From: Oscillospiraceae bacterium
Lineage (GTDB): Bacteria; Bacillota; Clostridia; Oscillospirales; Ruminococcaceae
DNA length: 64,000 nt
Reading direction: 5' to 3'
Assembly: GCA_021199795.1 (NCBI GenBank)
Contig: JAJQHJ010000003.1
Coordinates: 248,001-312,000 of the forward strand
Part shown: positions 8,711-18,470 of the stretch, one piece after another
How the letters are laid out: every line of letters begins with the position of its first letter
How positions within the stretch are numbered: the stretch's first letter is position 1
Program-made: the position numbers and the translations under genes
Notes under the pieces: model-generated
Seen by the model: the letters and a program-made list of their open reading frames with translations, nothing else
What the model was told of the DNA's origin: nothing
Database searches by the model: none

Positions 8711-8743
8711 TCCCTCACAGTCTGTGCTGTGAGGGAATTTTTT
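8711..8743 (+). terminator. Terminator between GH43 gene and asnB
   Basis: A perfect 10-bp stem (TCCCTCACAG at 8711-8720 with 8727-8736) followed by AATTTTTT on the plus strand. It separates two convergent genes and overlaps the asnB stop by two bases. Confidence 0.88.
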
Positions 8744-10568
8744 AATCTCCGAAGTACACTTTATACCAGACCAAGAACGTATAGATAGTCCAGATCTTTC
8801 TTGAGTTGTCGTACTTGCCGTTTCTGTGGTCGTCAAGAAACTGAACAGCTTTCTCGGTGTTGAAGAACTTCCTGCCGTTCTCGCTCTCGAATTCGCTTCT
8901 GACTATGTTATAGTACTTATCCTCTTTTAGCCATACGCGAATCGGGACAGGGAAGCCGAGCTTCTTCTTGTCTGCCGTTCTTGGCGGGCAGGCTCTGTGC
9001 GCTGCAAGCCTCATGGCGTACTTTGTGTTTTCTTTCGTTACTCTGTATTTAGTTGGAATCTTTTCGCCAAGAGCCATAACCTCTTTATCAAGGAAAGGAA
9101 CTCTCAGCTCTAAGGAATTAGCCATGCTCATCCTGTCTGCTTTCAAGAGAATGTCTCCTGCAAGCCACATGTTGAGGTCTAGGTATTGCATCTTGGTGAC
9201 ATTGTCTTTGTCAGAAACCTTATCATAGAACGGCTTCGTAATTTCCATTGCGTTCGGAGCGTCGGTTTCTATTTTCAGAAGAGCTTTTCTCTCTTTTTCG
9301 GAGAAAATATAGGCGTTTCCAATGAATCTCTCCTCAAGGTCTTTTCCTCTCCTTATAAGGAAATTCAGACCTCTGTGTGCAGGCAGATGCTCGCAAATCT
9401 TTCCGATTCCTCGTCTTATGGGGCGGGGGATTTTATTGTATACAGCAATGTCGTCCGGCTCTTTGTAGATGTTGTATCCGCCGAAAATTTCATCTGCGCC
9501 CTCGCCACTCAGAACAACTTTTACACTTTCAGAAGCGAGCTTGCAAACAAAGTATAACGCTACAGCTGCAGGATCGGCAAGGGGTTCATCCATGTGATAC
9601 TGAATTTTAGGGAATTCGCCCCAGTATTCATCCGCAGTGATAACTTTCGATATGTTTTCCTTACCAATGAACTTCGAGAACTCTTTTGCATATCCGATCT
9701 CATTATATCGTTCATCCTCGCCGAAGCCGACTGTGAATGTCTTGTCAACATTAGCAACTGCGGCAACATAGCTTGAATCTACGCCACTTGAGAGGAAGCT
9801 TCCGACTTCAACGTCTGCAATCTTATGAGCCTCAACCGAATCCTTGAATGTATCTGAAATCTTATCGACCCATTCATCTAGCGTTGGCTCTTCATCTGCT
9901 TCAAATTCCACGCTCCAATATCTTTCAACAGTGAGCTTGCCATCCTTGTATAGGAATGAGTGCGCCGGAGGAAGCCTGTAAACACCCTTGAAGAATGTCT
10001 CAACGCACGGGGAATACTGGAATGTAAGATAACTTTCAAGTGCCGATTCGTTGAGCTCTTTTTTGAAAAGCGGGTGCAAAATAAGGCTTTTTATTTCCGA
10101 ACCGAAGATTAAGCTTCCGCCCATTTCGGTGTAATAGAGAGGCTTGATTCCGAAATAGTCCCTGGCTCCGAAGAGCTCTTTTTTGTTCTTATCCCAGATG
10201 ACGAATGCAAACATCCCTCTGAGCTTATTAAGCATTTCCTTGCCCCACTGCTCGTAACCGTGAACAAGAACCTCGGTGTCGGTGTTCGTTTTGAAAGTGT
10301 GACCTTTCATGATGAGCTCTTCTCGGAGCTTCTGGTAGTTGTAAATTTCACCGTTGAAGACTATAACCATTGAGCCGTCTTCATTGTAGATAGGCTGGTC
10401 TCCACCCGCAAGGTCAATAATCGAGAGCCTGCGGAATCCCATCGCAATATCCTGATCGATGTATTCTCCGTCAGAATCGGGACCGCGATGCTTGATTGAA
10501 TCCATCTGACGCCTGAGAACTGTTTTTGCGTCGCTAATAGTGTTTGTAAAGCCGACAAAGCCGCACAT
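8742..10568 (-). CDS. asnB: Asparagine synthase (glutamine-hydrolysing)
   Basis: A 608-residue class II amidotransferase that makes asparagine from aspartate, ATP and glutamine. The true start is the ATG at 10568, so that Cys2 (MCGFVGF) becomes the N-terminal nucleophile. AAAGGAGG lies 8 bases upstream. The frame stays open 48 codons further but that part is not family-like. The glutaminase half (1 to about 210) has the NGEIYN and GSEIKSL segments. The synthetase half has the pyrophosphatase loop LSSGVDSSYVA, the GEGADEIFGGY motif and DRMSMANSLELRVPFLD. It is monocistronic, on the minus strand, with its own promoter at 10630-10658. Confidence 0.95.
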   Translation of the reverse strand: MCGFVGFTNTISDAKTVLRRQMDSIKHRGPDSDGEYIDQDIAMGFRRLSIIDLAGGDQPIYNEDGSMVIVFNGEIYNYQKLREELIMKGHTFKTNTDTEVLVHGYEQWGKEMLNKLRGMFAFVIWDKNKKELFGARDYFGIKPLYYTEMGGSLIFGSEIKSLILHPLFKKELNESALESYLTFQYSPCVETFFKGVYRLPPAHSFLYKDGKLTVERYWSVEFEADEEPTLDEWVDKISDTFKDSVEAHKIADVEVGSFLSSGVDSSYVAAVANVDKTFTVGFGEDERYNEIGYAKEFSKFIGKENISKVITADEYWGEFPKIQYHMDEPLADPAAVALYFVCKLASESVKVVLSGEGADEIFGGYNIYKEPDDIAVYNKIPRPIRRGIGKICEHLPAHRGLNFLIRRGKDLEERFIGNAYIFSEKERKALLKIETDAPNAMEITKPFYDKVSDKDNVTKMQYLDLNMWLAGDILLKADRMSMANSLELRVPFLDKEVMALGEKIPTKYRVTKENTKYAMRLAAHRACPPRTADKKKLGFPVPIRVWLKEDKYYNIVRSEFESENGRKFFNTEKAVQFLDDHRNGKYDNSRKIWTIYTFLVWYKVYFGD

Positions 10569-10629
10569 ACTGTCATCCTCCTTTGTTGAAAAGCTGCAAG
10601 CCGTTCTTACAGCTGAAACTATATAAAAT

Positions 10630-10658
10630 ATTATAGACGATTCGGGAGCATTTTTCAA
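10630..10658 (-). promoter_or_regulatory. Promoter of asnB
   Basis: Reading on the minus strand, TTGAAA (10658-10653) and TATAAT (10635-10630) are spaced by 17 bases. The leader to the ATG is about 55 bases. Confidence 0.75.
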
Positions 10659-10718
10659 GCCCATAAGTTGAAATATGGTTACAAGCGGGTTACAAATGAT
10701 GAAAATTCGCAAAATTCC

Positions 10719-10747
10719 TTGAAAGTCTCGCTATTTTGCTATATAAT
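10719..10747 (+). promoter_or_regulatory. Promoter of the SGNH-hydrolase gene
   Basis: TTGAAA (10719-10724), 17-base spacer, TATAAT (10742-10747), about 30 bases before the ATG at 10779. Confidence 0.78.
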
Positions 10748-10778
10748 AATCCGTAGAAAGCTATAAAGGAGCATACCC

Positions 10779-11651
10779 ATGGCTAATGTCAGCAGAACCA
10801 AAAAGCCCATCAAGATAAGATATAATTTCGGAATAGTTCTTCTCGGAGTTATCATAATTTTTGGAGTGGTCTTTTACAGATATATGAAGAGCACAACTCT
10901 TGAAGAAGTGCTTTCTGAGGATAGGGAGATATACGTCCCGTCGTTCGCATCGCTACTTGGCAATGATGACGATGAGGAAGAAGAAAACGCAAAAGTCAGC
11001 ACAGATACAAATTCCGAGTCCGAAGATTCAGAACCGTCTGAGATAATTAATCCTGTTCCGGAGAGCGAAGCTGTGTCAAGTGAGTATCTTGACAGCTGTG
11101 TTTTCGTCGGAGATTCTATAACCTATGGGCTCTCATCATATGGCTTGGTTTCCTCCTCAAATGTCTATGCCAGTGTTTCTATGAGCATCGCTAAAATTGA
11201 GACAGAAGAAATCGAAACACAGTATGGAACGATGACTGTTTTAGATGCTCTCGAAGAAAGTCAGCCTGAAAATATCTATGTGATGCTCGGTTCAAGCGGA
11301 GCCGCATGGCTGTCAGTTGATGACATGTACGACTATTTCACGTCATTCATGAAAAAGCTGATGAATAAGTGCCCTGACTCAGAAATTTATATAATCTCAG
11401 TGACACCGGTTACGTCAGATAAAGAGTCCTCAGTTGAGACGCCTATTCTCAACAGCGATCTAGACAGCTTCAATGAGCTTCTTTTGGAATACGCCAATGA
11501 AAAATCCATACACTATCTGGATATCAATTCATATCTCAAAGACGGCGGTAGCTCTCTTCCGTCATCATACGCTGAAAACGACGGTGTACATCTTAAATAT
11601 TCTACCTATGAGCTCTTTATTGACTACATATTGACTCATGTTGCAGGTTAA
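10779..11651 (+). CDS. Membrane-anchored SGNH/GDSL-type hydrolase-like protein
   Basis: A 290-residue protein. A cytoplasmic Lys/Arg-rich start is followed by one membrane segment at about 17-33 (FGIVLLGVIIIFGVVFY). Next comes an acidic, probably disordered linker (about 60-100), and then a cell-surface SGNH fold. VGDSITYGL near residue 112 is the nucleophile block (Ser in GDS). The MLGSSGAAW segment may replace the Gly/Asn blocks, and DGVHLKYSTY near the C-terminus is the Asp-x-x-His block. Relatives include O-acetyl esterases acting on cell wall or surface glycans; substrate unknown. It has its own promoter and is followed 11 bases later by a DUF4358-like lipoprotein, so the two probably work together at the cell surface. 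Confidence 0.8.
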   Translation: MANVSRTKKPIKIRYNFGIVLLGVIIIFGVVFYRYMKSTTLEEVLSEDREIYVPSFASLLGNDDDEEEENAKVSTDTNSESEDSEPSEIINPVPESEAVSSEYLDSCVFVGDSITYGLSSYGLVSSSNVYASVSMSIAKIETEEIETQYGTMTVLDALEESQPENIYVMLGSSGAAWLSVDDMYDYFTSFMKKLMNKCPDSEIYIISVTPVTSDKESSVETPILNSDLDSFNELLLEYANEKSIHYLDINSYLKDGGSSLPSSYAENDGVHLKYSTYELFIDYILTHVAG

Positions 11652-11662
11652 GGAGAAGTAAA

Positions 11663-12133
11663 ATGAGAAGAATCACAATTTTGTGCATATTGACATCGGT
11701 ACTGGTGCTGTTTTCGTCATGTGGAAGTACACTTCCGTCTCCGGATGCCACGGAATTGGCAACAGAAGTCCTTGATAGCCTCGGTGAAACAGATAATTTC
11801 GCACTTGCCGACAGCGAAACCGTCGAAATAGTCTTCTCCTGTGACAGCTCCATATATGAAGATTTCTGCGTAATGTACTCAACTGAAGATATTTCTGCAG
11901 ATATAGTTGCAATTTTCAAATCGCCTGACAGCGAAACTCAGGATGCAACTCAGGAAATGCTCGAAGAATTTTTGGAGTCCAGGCTCAACGATTTCAAGGG
12001 TTATGCTCCACTTGAGGTTCAGAAAATTGAGAATTCAGAGCTGATTACCTATGGAAGCTATGATATTCTGATTATAATTTCCGATTTCGACTCTGCGAAA
12101 AGCGTTGTGGACAGCGCGTTTGCGACTGAATAA
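11663..12133 (+). CDS. DUF4358-like lipoprotein
   Basis: A 156-residue secreted protein with a clear lipoprotein signal (MRRITILCILTSVLVLFSSC, lipidation at Cys20), so it is a predicted substrate of Lgt in this window. The mature part resembles DUF4358: a short helix after the lipobox, an aromatic/acidic middle, then an alpha helix with an FKGYAPLEVQKIE turn and a buried ILIIISD strand. The function of the family is unknown. It sits 11 bases downstream of the SGNH protein, with AAGGAGAAG before the ATG, and both share the promoter at 10719-10747. Confidence 0.75.
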   Translation: MRRITILCILTSVLVLFSSCGSTLPSPDATELATEVLDSLGETDNFALADSETVEIVFSCDSSIYEDFCVMYSTEDISADIVAIFKSPDSETQDATQEMLEEFLESRLNDFKGYAPLEVQKIENSELITYGSYDILIIISDFDSAKSVVDSAFATE

Positions 12134-12198
12134 AGGAATAATACTTTACTGTGGGTAGCTCTTGAATTTCTCAAATCAGCTACTTGGCTTTACATCCG

Positions 12199-12230
12199 TG
12201 CGTCGGAATTATCATGTCCGACGCATTTGT
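12199..12230 (+). terminator. Putative terminator after the lipoprotein gene
   Basis: A perfect 9-bp stem (TGCGTCGGA at 12199-12207 with 12217-12225), 9-base loop, short T-rich tail (TTTGTT). The tail is weak. Confidence 0.65.
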
Positions 12231-12294
12231 TAAGCTTTAAACCTTGCTTGACATAATACACAAAACCCGAGAAAAAAATTTCTTCATTTTTGTC

Positions 12295-12323
12295 TTGACA
12301 AAAGAGCCAAGATACCATATACT
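12295..12323 (+). promoter_or_regulatory. Promoter of the nrdD operon with a 150-base structured leader
   Basis: TTGACA (12295-12300), 17-base spacer, TATACT (12318-12323). The rest of the gene-free stretch 12134-12473 holds the terminator at 12199-12230 and a leader of about 140 bases. In that leader CTTGAC (12322-12327) can pair with GTCAAG about 16 bases on, and TGTTGT (12351-12356) with ACAACA near 12374-12382. No known riboswitch is recognised there. Confidence 0.75.
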
Positions 12324-12473
12324 TGACTTACTGAGACGTCAAGCCCAATATGTTGTGTTCAATTGCTTTTATGACAACAACATCTACCGGTTTAAAATAT
12401 ATAGCGATATATCCCCTAAACCTGATTTGAGACGACCACTGACGCAGAATAAAACCGTAGCGGAGGAAGAAAA

Positions 12474-14798
12474 ATGATTACCAAGATTCAAAAAAGGGAC
12501 GGAAGAATAGTCACTTTCAATGTTGAAAAGATTGCAAGTGCGATCTATAAAGCGGCAGAATCTGTCGGCGGCACCGATTACGATCAGGCTCTTGAAATTG
12601 CAGAAAGAGTCTGTGACGCTGTAGAAGCAAGCGGGAAGAAGATTCCAACTGTTGAAGAGATTCAGGATGAAGTTGAGAGAACCCTTATCGAAGAGGGTCA
12701 TGCTTCAACTGCCAAGGCATATATTCTCTACAGAGCTAACAGAACCCGCGTCCGTGAAATGAATACCAAGATCATGAAGATCTATGAGGAGCTTACTTTC
12801 AGCTCCGCCAAGGACAGCGACACCAAGCGCGAGAACGCCAACATTGACGGCGACACCGCAATGGGAACCATGCTTAAGTACGGTTCATGCGGCGCAAAGG
12901 AATTCTATGAGATGTACGTCCTTGACCCGAAGTTTGCAAAGGCTCATTCTGAGGGCGATATTCACATTCATGACCTCGATTTCTACACTCTTACAACCAC
13001 CTGCACCCAGATTGATTTGACCAAGCTCTTCAAGAACGGTTTCTCAACTGGTCATGGACACCTAAGAACTCCTAATGAGATTTCGAGCTATGCTGCTCTT
13101 GCCTGCATCGCTATCCAGTCCAACCAGAACGACCAGCACGGCGGTCAGTCAATTCCTAAGTTTGATTACGATATGGCTGAGGGCGTCAAGAAGACGTTCA
13201 TGCATCGCTACCGCGATAATATCATCCGCTCGCTTGAGCTTCTCGATGACGTCGATTCAGTCGGAGCAGGGGACTATGTGAAAGATTATCTCCATGAGCT
13301 TTCCCATAAAGGCTTGGTTCCTACCCTTGATATGACTGATGAATACCGTGCGGCTGAGGCTGAGTATCTCAAGAAATATTGCTCTGATGAGCAAATTGCT
13401 AAGATTCAGAAGTTTGCCTATGAGTCATCTGTCAAGGAGACCGACAAGGCGACCTACCAGGCTATGGAAGCACTTATCCATAACCTCAACACAATGAACT
13501 CCCGTGCCGGCGCACAGACTCCGTTCAGTTCCATAAACTATGGCACCGATACCTCGACAGAGGGCAGAATGGTTATAAGAAATATCCTGCTTGCTGAGGA
13601 TGCAGGTCTTGGAAACGGCGAAACTCCTATTTTCCCGATCCATATCTTCAAGGTCAAGGAAGGCATTAATTACAATCCGGGAGATCCGAACTACGACATG
13701 TTCAAGCTTGCTTGCAGAGTTTCGGCAAAGCGTCTTTTCCCGAACTTCTCATTCATCGATGCTCCGTTCAACCTCCAGTACTACAAAGAGGGCAATCCTG
13801 ATACTGAGATCGCCTACATGGGTTGCCGTACAAGAGTTATCGGAAATGCTTATGATCCAACCCGCCAGATAGTCACCGGAAGAGGTAATCTTTCGTTCAC
13901 ATCAATCAACCTCCCTCGTCTTGCCATCGAATCCAAAGGCGATGTTGATCTCTTCTATAAGAAGCTTGACGACATGATGGATCTCGTTATCGAACAGCTT
14001 ATGGCAAGGTTTAAAATCCAGTCTGAAAAGAAAGTAAAGAACTTCCCGTTCCTTATGGGTCAGGGTGTTTGGCTTGATTCTGAGAAGCTTTCCTCGGACG
14101 ACACTGTCGGTGAAGTATTGAAGCATGGCACACTTTCTGTCGGCTTCATCGGTCTGGCAGAAACGCTCAAGGCTCTTATAGGCAAGCATCACGGCGAGAG
14201 TGAAGAAGCAAGGAAGCTTGGCTACGAGATTATCTCGAGAATGAGAGCAAGACTCGACGCTGAAATAGAGAAAACCCACCTCAACTGGTCACTTCTCGCC
14301 ACTCCCGCTGAGGGTCTGTCAGGTAGATTTGTCAAGATGGATAGAGAAAAGTATGGCTCCATCGAGGGCGTAACCGACAGAGAATACTACACTAACTCGT
14401 TCCACGTTCCTGTTTACTATCCGATCAGTGCATTTGAGAAGATAAGAATTGAAGCTCCATACCACGCTCTCACTAATGCAGGACATATCAGCTATGTTGA
14501 GCTTGATGGCGACCCGCTTCAGAATCTCGATGCATTTGAGAAGATCATCCGCTTCATGAAAGAATCCGGCATAGGCTACGGTTCAATCAACCATCCAGTC
14601 GACAGAGATCCCTGCTGTGGCTTCACCGGCATAATCGGTGACACCTGCCCAAAGTGCGGCAGAAAAGAGAATGAGGGTAGCTACGGCTTCGAGAGAATCC
14701 GCAGAATCACTGGCTACCTTGTAGGAACTCTCGACCGCTTCAACGACGCCAAGCGTGCAGAGGAAAGGGACAGAGTCAAGCACTCTATCACTGAGTAA
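12474..14798 (+). CDS. nrdD: Anaerobic (class III) ribonucleoside-triphosphate reductase
   Basis: A 774-residue glycyl-radical enzyme that reduces ribonucleoside triphosphates without oxygen. Residues 1-95 are an ATP-cone allosteric domain (KRDGRIVTFNVEKI start). The barrel domain follows. The zinc site is the DPCCGFTGIIG and CPKCGRKE pair near residues 705-725, and the radical Gly is at about 747 in RRITGYLVGT. Length is normal. Start ATG at 12474 has GGAGGAAG upstream. nrdG, its activase, follows after 17 bases. This gene and the absence of class I or II reductases in the window fit a strict anaerobe. Confidence 0.97.
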   Translation: MITKIQKRDGRIVTFNVEKIASAIYKAAESVGGTDYDQALEIAERVCDAVEASGKKIPTVEEIQDEVERTLIEEGHASTAKAYILYRANRTRVREMNTKIMKIYEELTFSSAKDSDTKRENANIDGDTAMGTMLKYGSCGAKEFYEMYVLDPKFAKAHSEGDIHIHDLDFYTLTTTCTQIDLTKLFKNGFSTGHGHLRTPNEISSYAALACIAIQSNQNDQHGGQSIPKFDYDMAEGVKKTFMHRYRDNIIRSLELLDDVDSVGAGDYVKDYLHELSHKGLVPTLDMTDEYRAAEAEYLKKYCSDEQIAKIQKFAYESSVKETDKATYQAMEALIHNLNTMNSRAGAQTPFSSINYGTDTSTEGRMVIRNILLAEDAGLGNGETPIFPIHIFKVKEGINYNPGDPNYDMFKLACRVSAKRLFPNFSFIDAPFNLQYYKEGNPDTEIAYMGCRTRVIGNAYDPTRQIVTGRGNLSFTSINLPRLAIESKGDVDLFYKKLDDMMDLVIEQLMARFKIQSEKKVKNFPFLMGQGVWLDSEKLSSDDTVGEVLKHGTLSVGFIGLAETLKALIGKHHGESEEARKLGYEIISRMRARLDAEIEKTHLNWSLLATPAEGLSGRFVKMDREKYGSIEGVTDREYYTNSFHVPVYYPISAFEKIRIEAPYHALTNAGHISYVELDGDPLQNLDAFEKIIRFMKESGIGYGSINHPVDRDPCCGFTGIIGDTCPKCGRKENEGSYGFERIRRITGYLVGTLDRFNDAKRAEERDRVKHSITE

Positions 14799-14815
14799 TC
14801 TTTTGGAGGCTCATT

Positions 14816-15343
14816 ATGAAACTCAGAATGTCCGGAGTCGTCGGCGAATCAATCGTCGACGGTCCCGGAATAAGATACACCGTTTTCGTTCAGGGCTGTC
14901 CTCACCATTGCGAGGGCTGCCATAACCCCGGGACTCACGATTTCTCTGGAGGCTATGACGACGATACGGACTCTCTTTACGAAAAAATAATTCAGAATCC
15001 GCTGCTGGACGGTGTCACGTTCAGCGGTGGCGAGCCGTTTTGCCAGGCAAGTGCTTTAGCTTTACTGGGTCGAAAGATTAAAGAAAAGGGCTTGGGGGTT
15101 ATATCATACACCGGATATACTGTCGAATATCTTCTTAAGAGCGCAAACGAAGAAAACGGCTATATGGAGCTCTTGAAAACCATAGATTGGCTTGTTGACG
15201 GAAGATTCGTACTTGCACTCAAGAGCTATGAATGTCGTTTCAGAGGAAGCACCAACCAGCGGATAATAGACGTTCCCAAAACGCTTGAAAAATTCACGGA
15301 AGGATTGCCCGAGGAAGAATGGGCTGTTGTCATTGACCTGTAA
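14816..15343 (+). CDS. nrdG: Anaerobic ribonucleotide reductase activating protein (radical SAM)
   Basis: A 175-residue radical SAM activase that generates the glycyl radical on NrdD. The 4Fe-4S-binding cysteines are C28, C32 and C35 (CPHHCEGC, the Cx3Cx2C pattern). The SAM-binding GGEP is in VTFSGGEPF near residue 67. Start ATG has TTTGGAGG upstream. Its 3-prime end overlaps the probable TTG start of the following lipoprotein gene by about 17 bases, so translation of the two may be coupled. Confidence 0.96.
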   Translation: MKLRMSGVVGESIVDGPGIRYTVFVQGCPHHCEGCHNPGTHDFSGGYDDDTDSLYEKIIQNPLLDGVTFSGGEPFCQASALALLGRKIKEKGLGVISYTGYTVEYLLKSANEENGYMELLKTIDWLVDGRFVLALKSYECRFRGSTNQRIIDVPKTLEKFTEGLPEEEWAVVIDL

Positions 15344-16991
15344 ATCCCATTGGACTGTCTCAGTCCTGAAGAAAATACTACTGATTCTACTGATAAGCTG
15401 TCTTGTTTTCATGACGGCTTGTTCCCCTTTAGAGAGGGTTATCGAATTTTTCAGTGACGATGGAACCGGTTATATCTTCAAGATAAGTCTTTCAGATGAT
15501 CCTGAAATACTCGACCCTCAGATAGCCTCAGATGAAAGTTCAATTGCGGTCTTAAAGAACTTGTTTGTGGGGCTGCTTAAGCAGGATTCTGATGGCACAA
15601 TAACTACAGCAGGAGCCGAAGATTACACTATCTCTGCAGACGGCTTGACATACACGTTCTATCTCGACTCAAGATACACCTGGAAGACGATAGGCGACTG
15701 GGAGGGAAGCGTCACTGCCTATGATTACGAATTCGCTTTCAGGCGACTTTTTAATCCGGAGACAGGCTCACCATACGCTTCCGACTACTTCTCGATTCTC
15801 AATTCCGAAGCCGCGTATAATGGCAAAGCAGGGCTTTCTGAAATCGGTGTTCACGCAATAGATGACTATACGCTTGTGATAACTCTCGAATACCAGAATG
15901 CTGAATTTCTCAGCCTCTTGACAAGACTGCCTGCTTCACCTTGCAACGAGGAATTCTTTGAGTCCTGTAAAGGCAAATACGGTCTTGAAGCTGAATGTAT
16001 AGCATCAAACGGAGCTTTTTATGTGAGATATTGGCTCCACGAGGAATACAGCACTGACAATTATGTCCGCCTCAGAAGAAACGATTACTATTGCGAATTC
16101 AACGATGTCTATCCCTACGGCGTAAATTACCTGATAGAGAGTGATGAGGCTGTAATGCTATCTGACTTTACAGATGGCACAACTGATGTTTATATCTCAT
16201 CCAAGTTTGAAAGCGAGCTTGAGGAGTCGGAGTACCAGAGTTATTCTATTTATTTCTGCGGACTTGTTATAAACCCTGAGAATGAGATTCTGTCAAGAAC
16301 GGAGGTTGGCGAAATAATCTCTTTGGCGATAGACAGGGAATCCCTTGATTCTGAAACTCCTGACATTCTGACAGCAGCCTACGGAATAATCCCTCCTGAC
16401 GCCTATATCGGAAGCTCAAATTATCGCAGGAATGCCAGTAGTTCTCTCGAAGAAATTCTTGTTTACAACAAGCAGCTTGCTGAATACAAATGGAGCTTCA
16501 CCCTGACAGACACTGAGAAGAAGACTATCACTGGAATGAAGATAATGGTTCCGGATAGCTTCGAGTATACAGATTATCTCTCACTTGTTACTGATATGCT
16601 CAACGATACTCTTGGAATAAGCATAGGGATAGATATAGTGAATGAGTCCGACTATGCTTCTCGTCTCGAAAGCGGCGATTATGATATCTGCCTTGTGGAA
16701 ATAGAATCGACCTCTGGTTCAGCTTTTGACTATGTCGAGGCTTTTTCAGACGGAAGCTATGGCATCGTCAATGAAAGTTGCTTTGAAGCTGTCGGATTAA
16801 GCGGCAAGTATTCCACCTTGTCATCTGCAATCTACGCTATATCCGAAGCAGAAAAGGACATTATCAGCTCGTATCAGTGTATTCCGCTGTGGTATGCACA
16901 GAAGTTTGTTTTTACAGCTGATGATGTATCAGGTCTCGAATACGACGTATTTTCCGGAGCGGCAATTTTTGAATTGGTAAAAAAGCTTTAA
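15327..16991 (+). CDS. Peptide/oligopeptide-type ABC substrate-binding lipoprotein (SBP family 5)
   Basis: About 554 residues. The signal segment [18 protein letters not shown] ends in a lipobox Cys. The mature protein follows family 5 solute-binding proteins of OppA/DppA type: [12 protein letters not shown] near the start, then [13 protein letters not shown], a [18 protein letters not shown] segment and SLAIDRESL. The likely start is TTG at 15327, nine bases after GAGGAAG. An in-frame ATG at 15285 lacks a ribosome binding site, and a TTG at 15333 is also possible. It lies between nrdG and deoC with no permease or ATPase gene nearby, so it is either an orphan receptor using components coded elsewhere or has another role. 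Ligand unknown; a nucleoside-related ligand would be speculation. Confidence 0.8.
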   Translation: MSLTCKSHWTVSVLKKILLILLISCLVFMTACSPLERVIEFFSDDGTGYIFKISLSDDPEILDPQIASDESSIAVLKNLFVGLLKQDSDGTITTAGAEDYTISADGLTYTFYLDSRYTWKTIGDWEGSVTAYDYEFAFRRLFNPETGSPYASDYFSILNSEAAYNGKAGLSEIGVHAIDDYTLVITLEYQNAEFLSLLTRLPASPCNEEFFESCKGKYGLEAECIASNGAFYVRYWLHEEYSTDNYVRLRRNDYYCEFNDVYPYGVNYLIESDEAVMLSDFTDGTTDVYISSKFESELEESEYQSYSIYFCGLVINPENEILSRTEVGEIISLAIDRESLDSETPDILTAAYGIIPPDAYIGSSNYRRNASSSLEEILVYNKQLAEYKWSFTLTDTEKKTITGMKIMVPDSFEYTDYLSLVTDMLNDTLGISIGIDIVNESDYASRLESGDYDICLVEIESTSGSAFDYVEAFSDGSYGIVNESCFEAVGLSGKYSTLSSAIYAISEAEKDIISSYQCIPLWYAQKFVFTADDVSGLEYDVFSGAAIFELVKKL

Positions 16992-17032
16992 GCTTGTTTA
17001 TACTACACAACCATAAGATAGGAGAAAAAGTT

Positions 17033-17704
17033 ATGGACACTAATATCGATATCAGGACAATTCTCTCGATGTGCGATCACACACTTTTATCGCAGTCTGC
17101 AACATGGGAGGAAATTAAGACTATCTGTGATGACGGAATGAAGTATCACACCGCATCAGTCTGCATTCCATGTTCTTATGTCAAGCAGGCAAAAGAATAC
17201 GTCGGCGATAAGCTTCCCATTTGCACTGTAATCGGTTTCCCGAATGGCTACTCAACCACATCGACAAAGCTTTTTGAGACTGAAGATGCACTTAAGAACG
17301 GCGCAGATGAAATTGACATGGTAATAAATATCGGCTGGCTCAAGGATAAGAAGTACGCTGAAATTCAGTCTGAAATCTCCGAGCTCAAGAAAGCCTGTGG
17401 CGACAAGATCCTTAAAGTCATCATCGAAACCTGTCTTCTCACCGACGAAGAGAAGATCAAGATGTGCGAGATTGTCTCCAATTCCGGAGCCGACTTCATA
17501 AAGACTTCGACCGGTTTCTCAACAGCCGGAGCCACCAAGGAAGACGTTGCACTCTTCAAGGCTCACGTAACTAACGGTCTCAAGATTAAGGCGGCAGGCG
17601 GAATCAAGTCGATAGAGGACGCTGAGGACTTCATCAGGCTTGGAGCAAACCGCCTCGGAACATCAAGAATAGTAAAAATAGTCAAAGAAAAGGAGCTACT
17701 GTAA
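17033..17704 (+). CDS. deoC: Deoxyribose-phosphate aldolase
   Basis: A 223-residue class I aldolase that splits 2-deoxyribose 5-phosphate into glyceraldehyde 3-phosphate and acetaldehyde. The Schiff-base Lys is K157 in FIKTSTGF, and the second catalytic Lys is K186 in KIKAAGG. The ATG at 17033 (MDTNIDIR) with AGGAGA upstream is chosen over an in-frame ATG at 16994 that has no ribosome binding site. Its stop overlaps the deoD start by one base (17704). It opens a deoC-deoD-deoB-cdd-pdp catabolic run. Confidence 0.95.
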   Translation: MDTNIDIRTILSMCDHTLLSQSATWEEIKTICDDGMKYHTASVCIPCSYVKQAKEYVGDKLPICTVIGFPNGYSTTSTKLFETEDALKNGADEIDMVINIGWLKDKKYAEIQSEISELKKACGDKILKVIIETCLLTDEEKIKMCEIVSNSGADFIKTSTGFSTAGATKEDVALFKAHVTNGLKIKAAGGIKSIEDAEDFIRLGANRLGTSRIVKIVKEKELL

Positions 17705-18429
17705 TGAGTGAAATGAAATCTACACCGCATATCAAGCTTGAAGAGGGCGGATATTTTGCTAAAACCGTACTTATGCCGGGCGATCCTCTCCGTTCGTCTA
17801 AGATAGCACATGACTACCTTGAAGATCTCAAGCTTGTCAACAATGTAAGAGGCGTTCAGGGCTACACTGGTCTCTACAAAGGCGTTCCTGTCTCAGTAAT
17901 GGCAAGCGGAATGGGTATGCCGTCAATCGGCATCTACTCCTATGAGCTTTTCAATTTCTTTGGAGTTGAGAATATAATTCGTATCGGGTCTGCCGGTACA
18001 ATCCAGGAGAATATCCACGTCCGTGACATAGTTTTCGGACAGGGTGCCTGCACCGATTCGAGATATGCTGAAACTTTCAAGCTCCAAGGTACTTTTGCCC
18101 CGATTGCAGATTTCGGAGTTCTGAGCGTAGCTGTTGAGGAGGCTCAGAAGCTTGGTGCCAGATATCATGTCGGAAATCTCCTTTCATCTGACGTCTTCTA
18201 TGGCGACAACACAACTGCAAACCCCGGTTGGCAGAAGATGGGCGTCATGGCTATTGAAATGGAAGCCGCAGCTCTCTACATGAATGCAGCACGCGCAAAG
18301 AAGAAAGCACTTGCAATGTGCACAGTTTCCGACAGCTTGGTTACCGGTGAGGTAACTACGGCTGAAGAGAGGCAGAATTCATTCACTCAGATGATGGAGA
18401 TAGCCCTCAACACTGCAATACGTCTGTAA
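17704..18429 (+). CDS. deoD: Purine-nucleoside phosphorylase, DeoD type
   Basis: A 241-residue hexameric-type phosphorylase that frees purine bases from (deoxy)nucleosides to give (deoxy)ribose 1-phosphate. Family marks are MPGDPLRSSKIAHDY near residue 22, the RIGSAGT segment, MEAAALYM for the ribose, and SDSLVTGE with the catalytic Asp. Translation is coupled to deoC through the TAATG overlap. Its product feeds DeoB. Confidence 0.96.
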   Translation: MSEMKSTPHIKLEEGGYFAKTVLMPGDPLRSSKIAHDYLEDLKLVNNVRGVQGYTGLYKGVPVSVMASGMGMPSIGIYSYELFNFFGVENIIRIGSAGTIQENIHVRDIVFGQGACTDSRYAETFKLQGTFAPIADFGVLSVAVEEAQKLGARYHVGNLLSSDVFYGDNTTANPGWQKMGVMAIEMEAAALYMNAARAKKKALAMCTVSDSLVTGEVTTAEERQNSFTQMMEIALNTAIRL

Positions 18430-18470
18430 AGCAAATTGATTTACAGCAAATGTACGGAGGTACAAACAGA

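Noticed and set aside
9186-9776. Plus-strand frames inside asnB
   Set aside because: They overlap a fully conserved minus-strand asnB and have no family-like sequence or ribosome binding sites.
12341-12405. NrdR box pair before nrdD
   Set aside because: CCAATATGTTGTG and AAAATATATAGCG resemble NrdR boxes loosely, but their spacing (about 49 bases) and position after the promoter do not match known NrdR operators. Not called.
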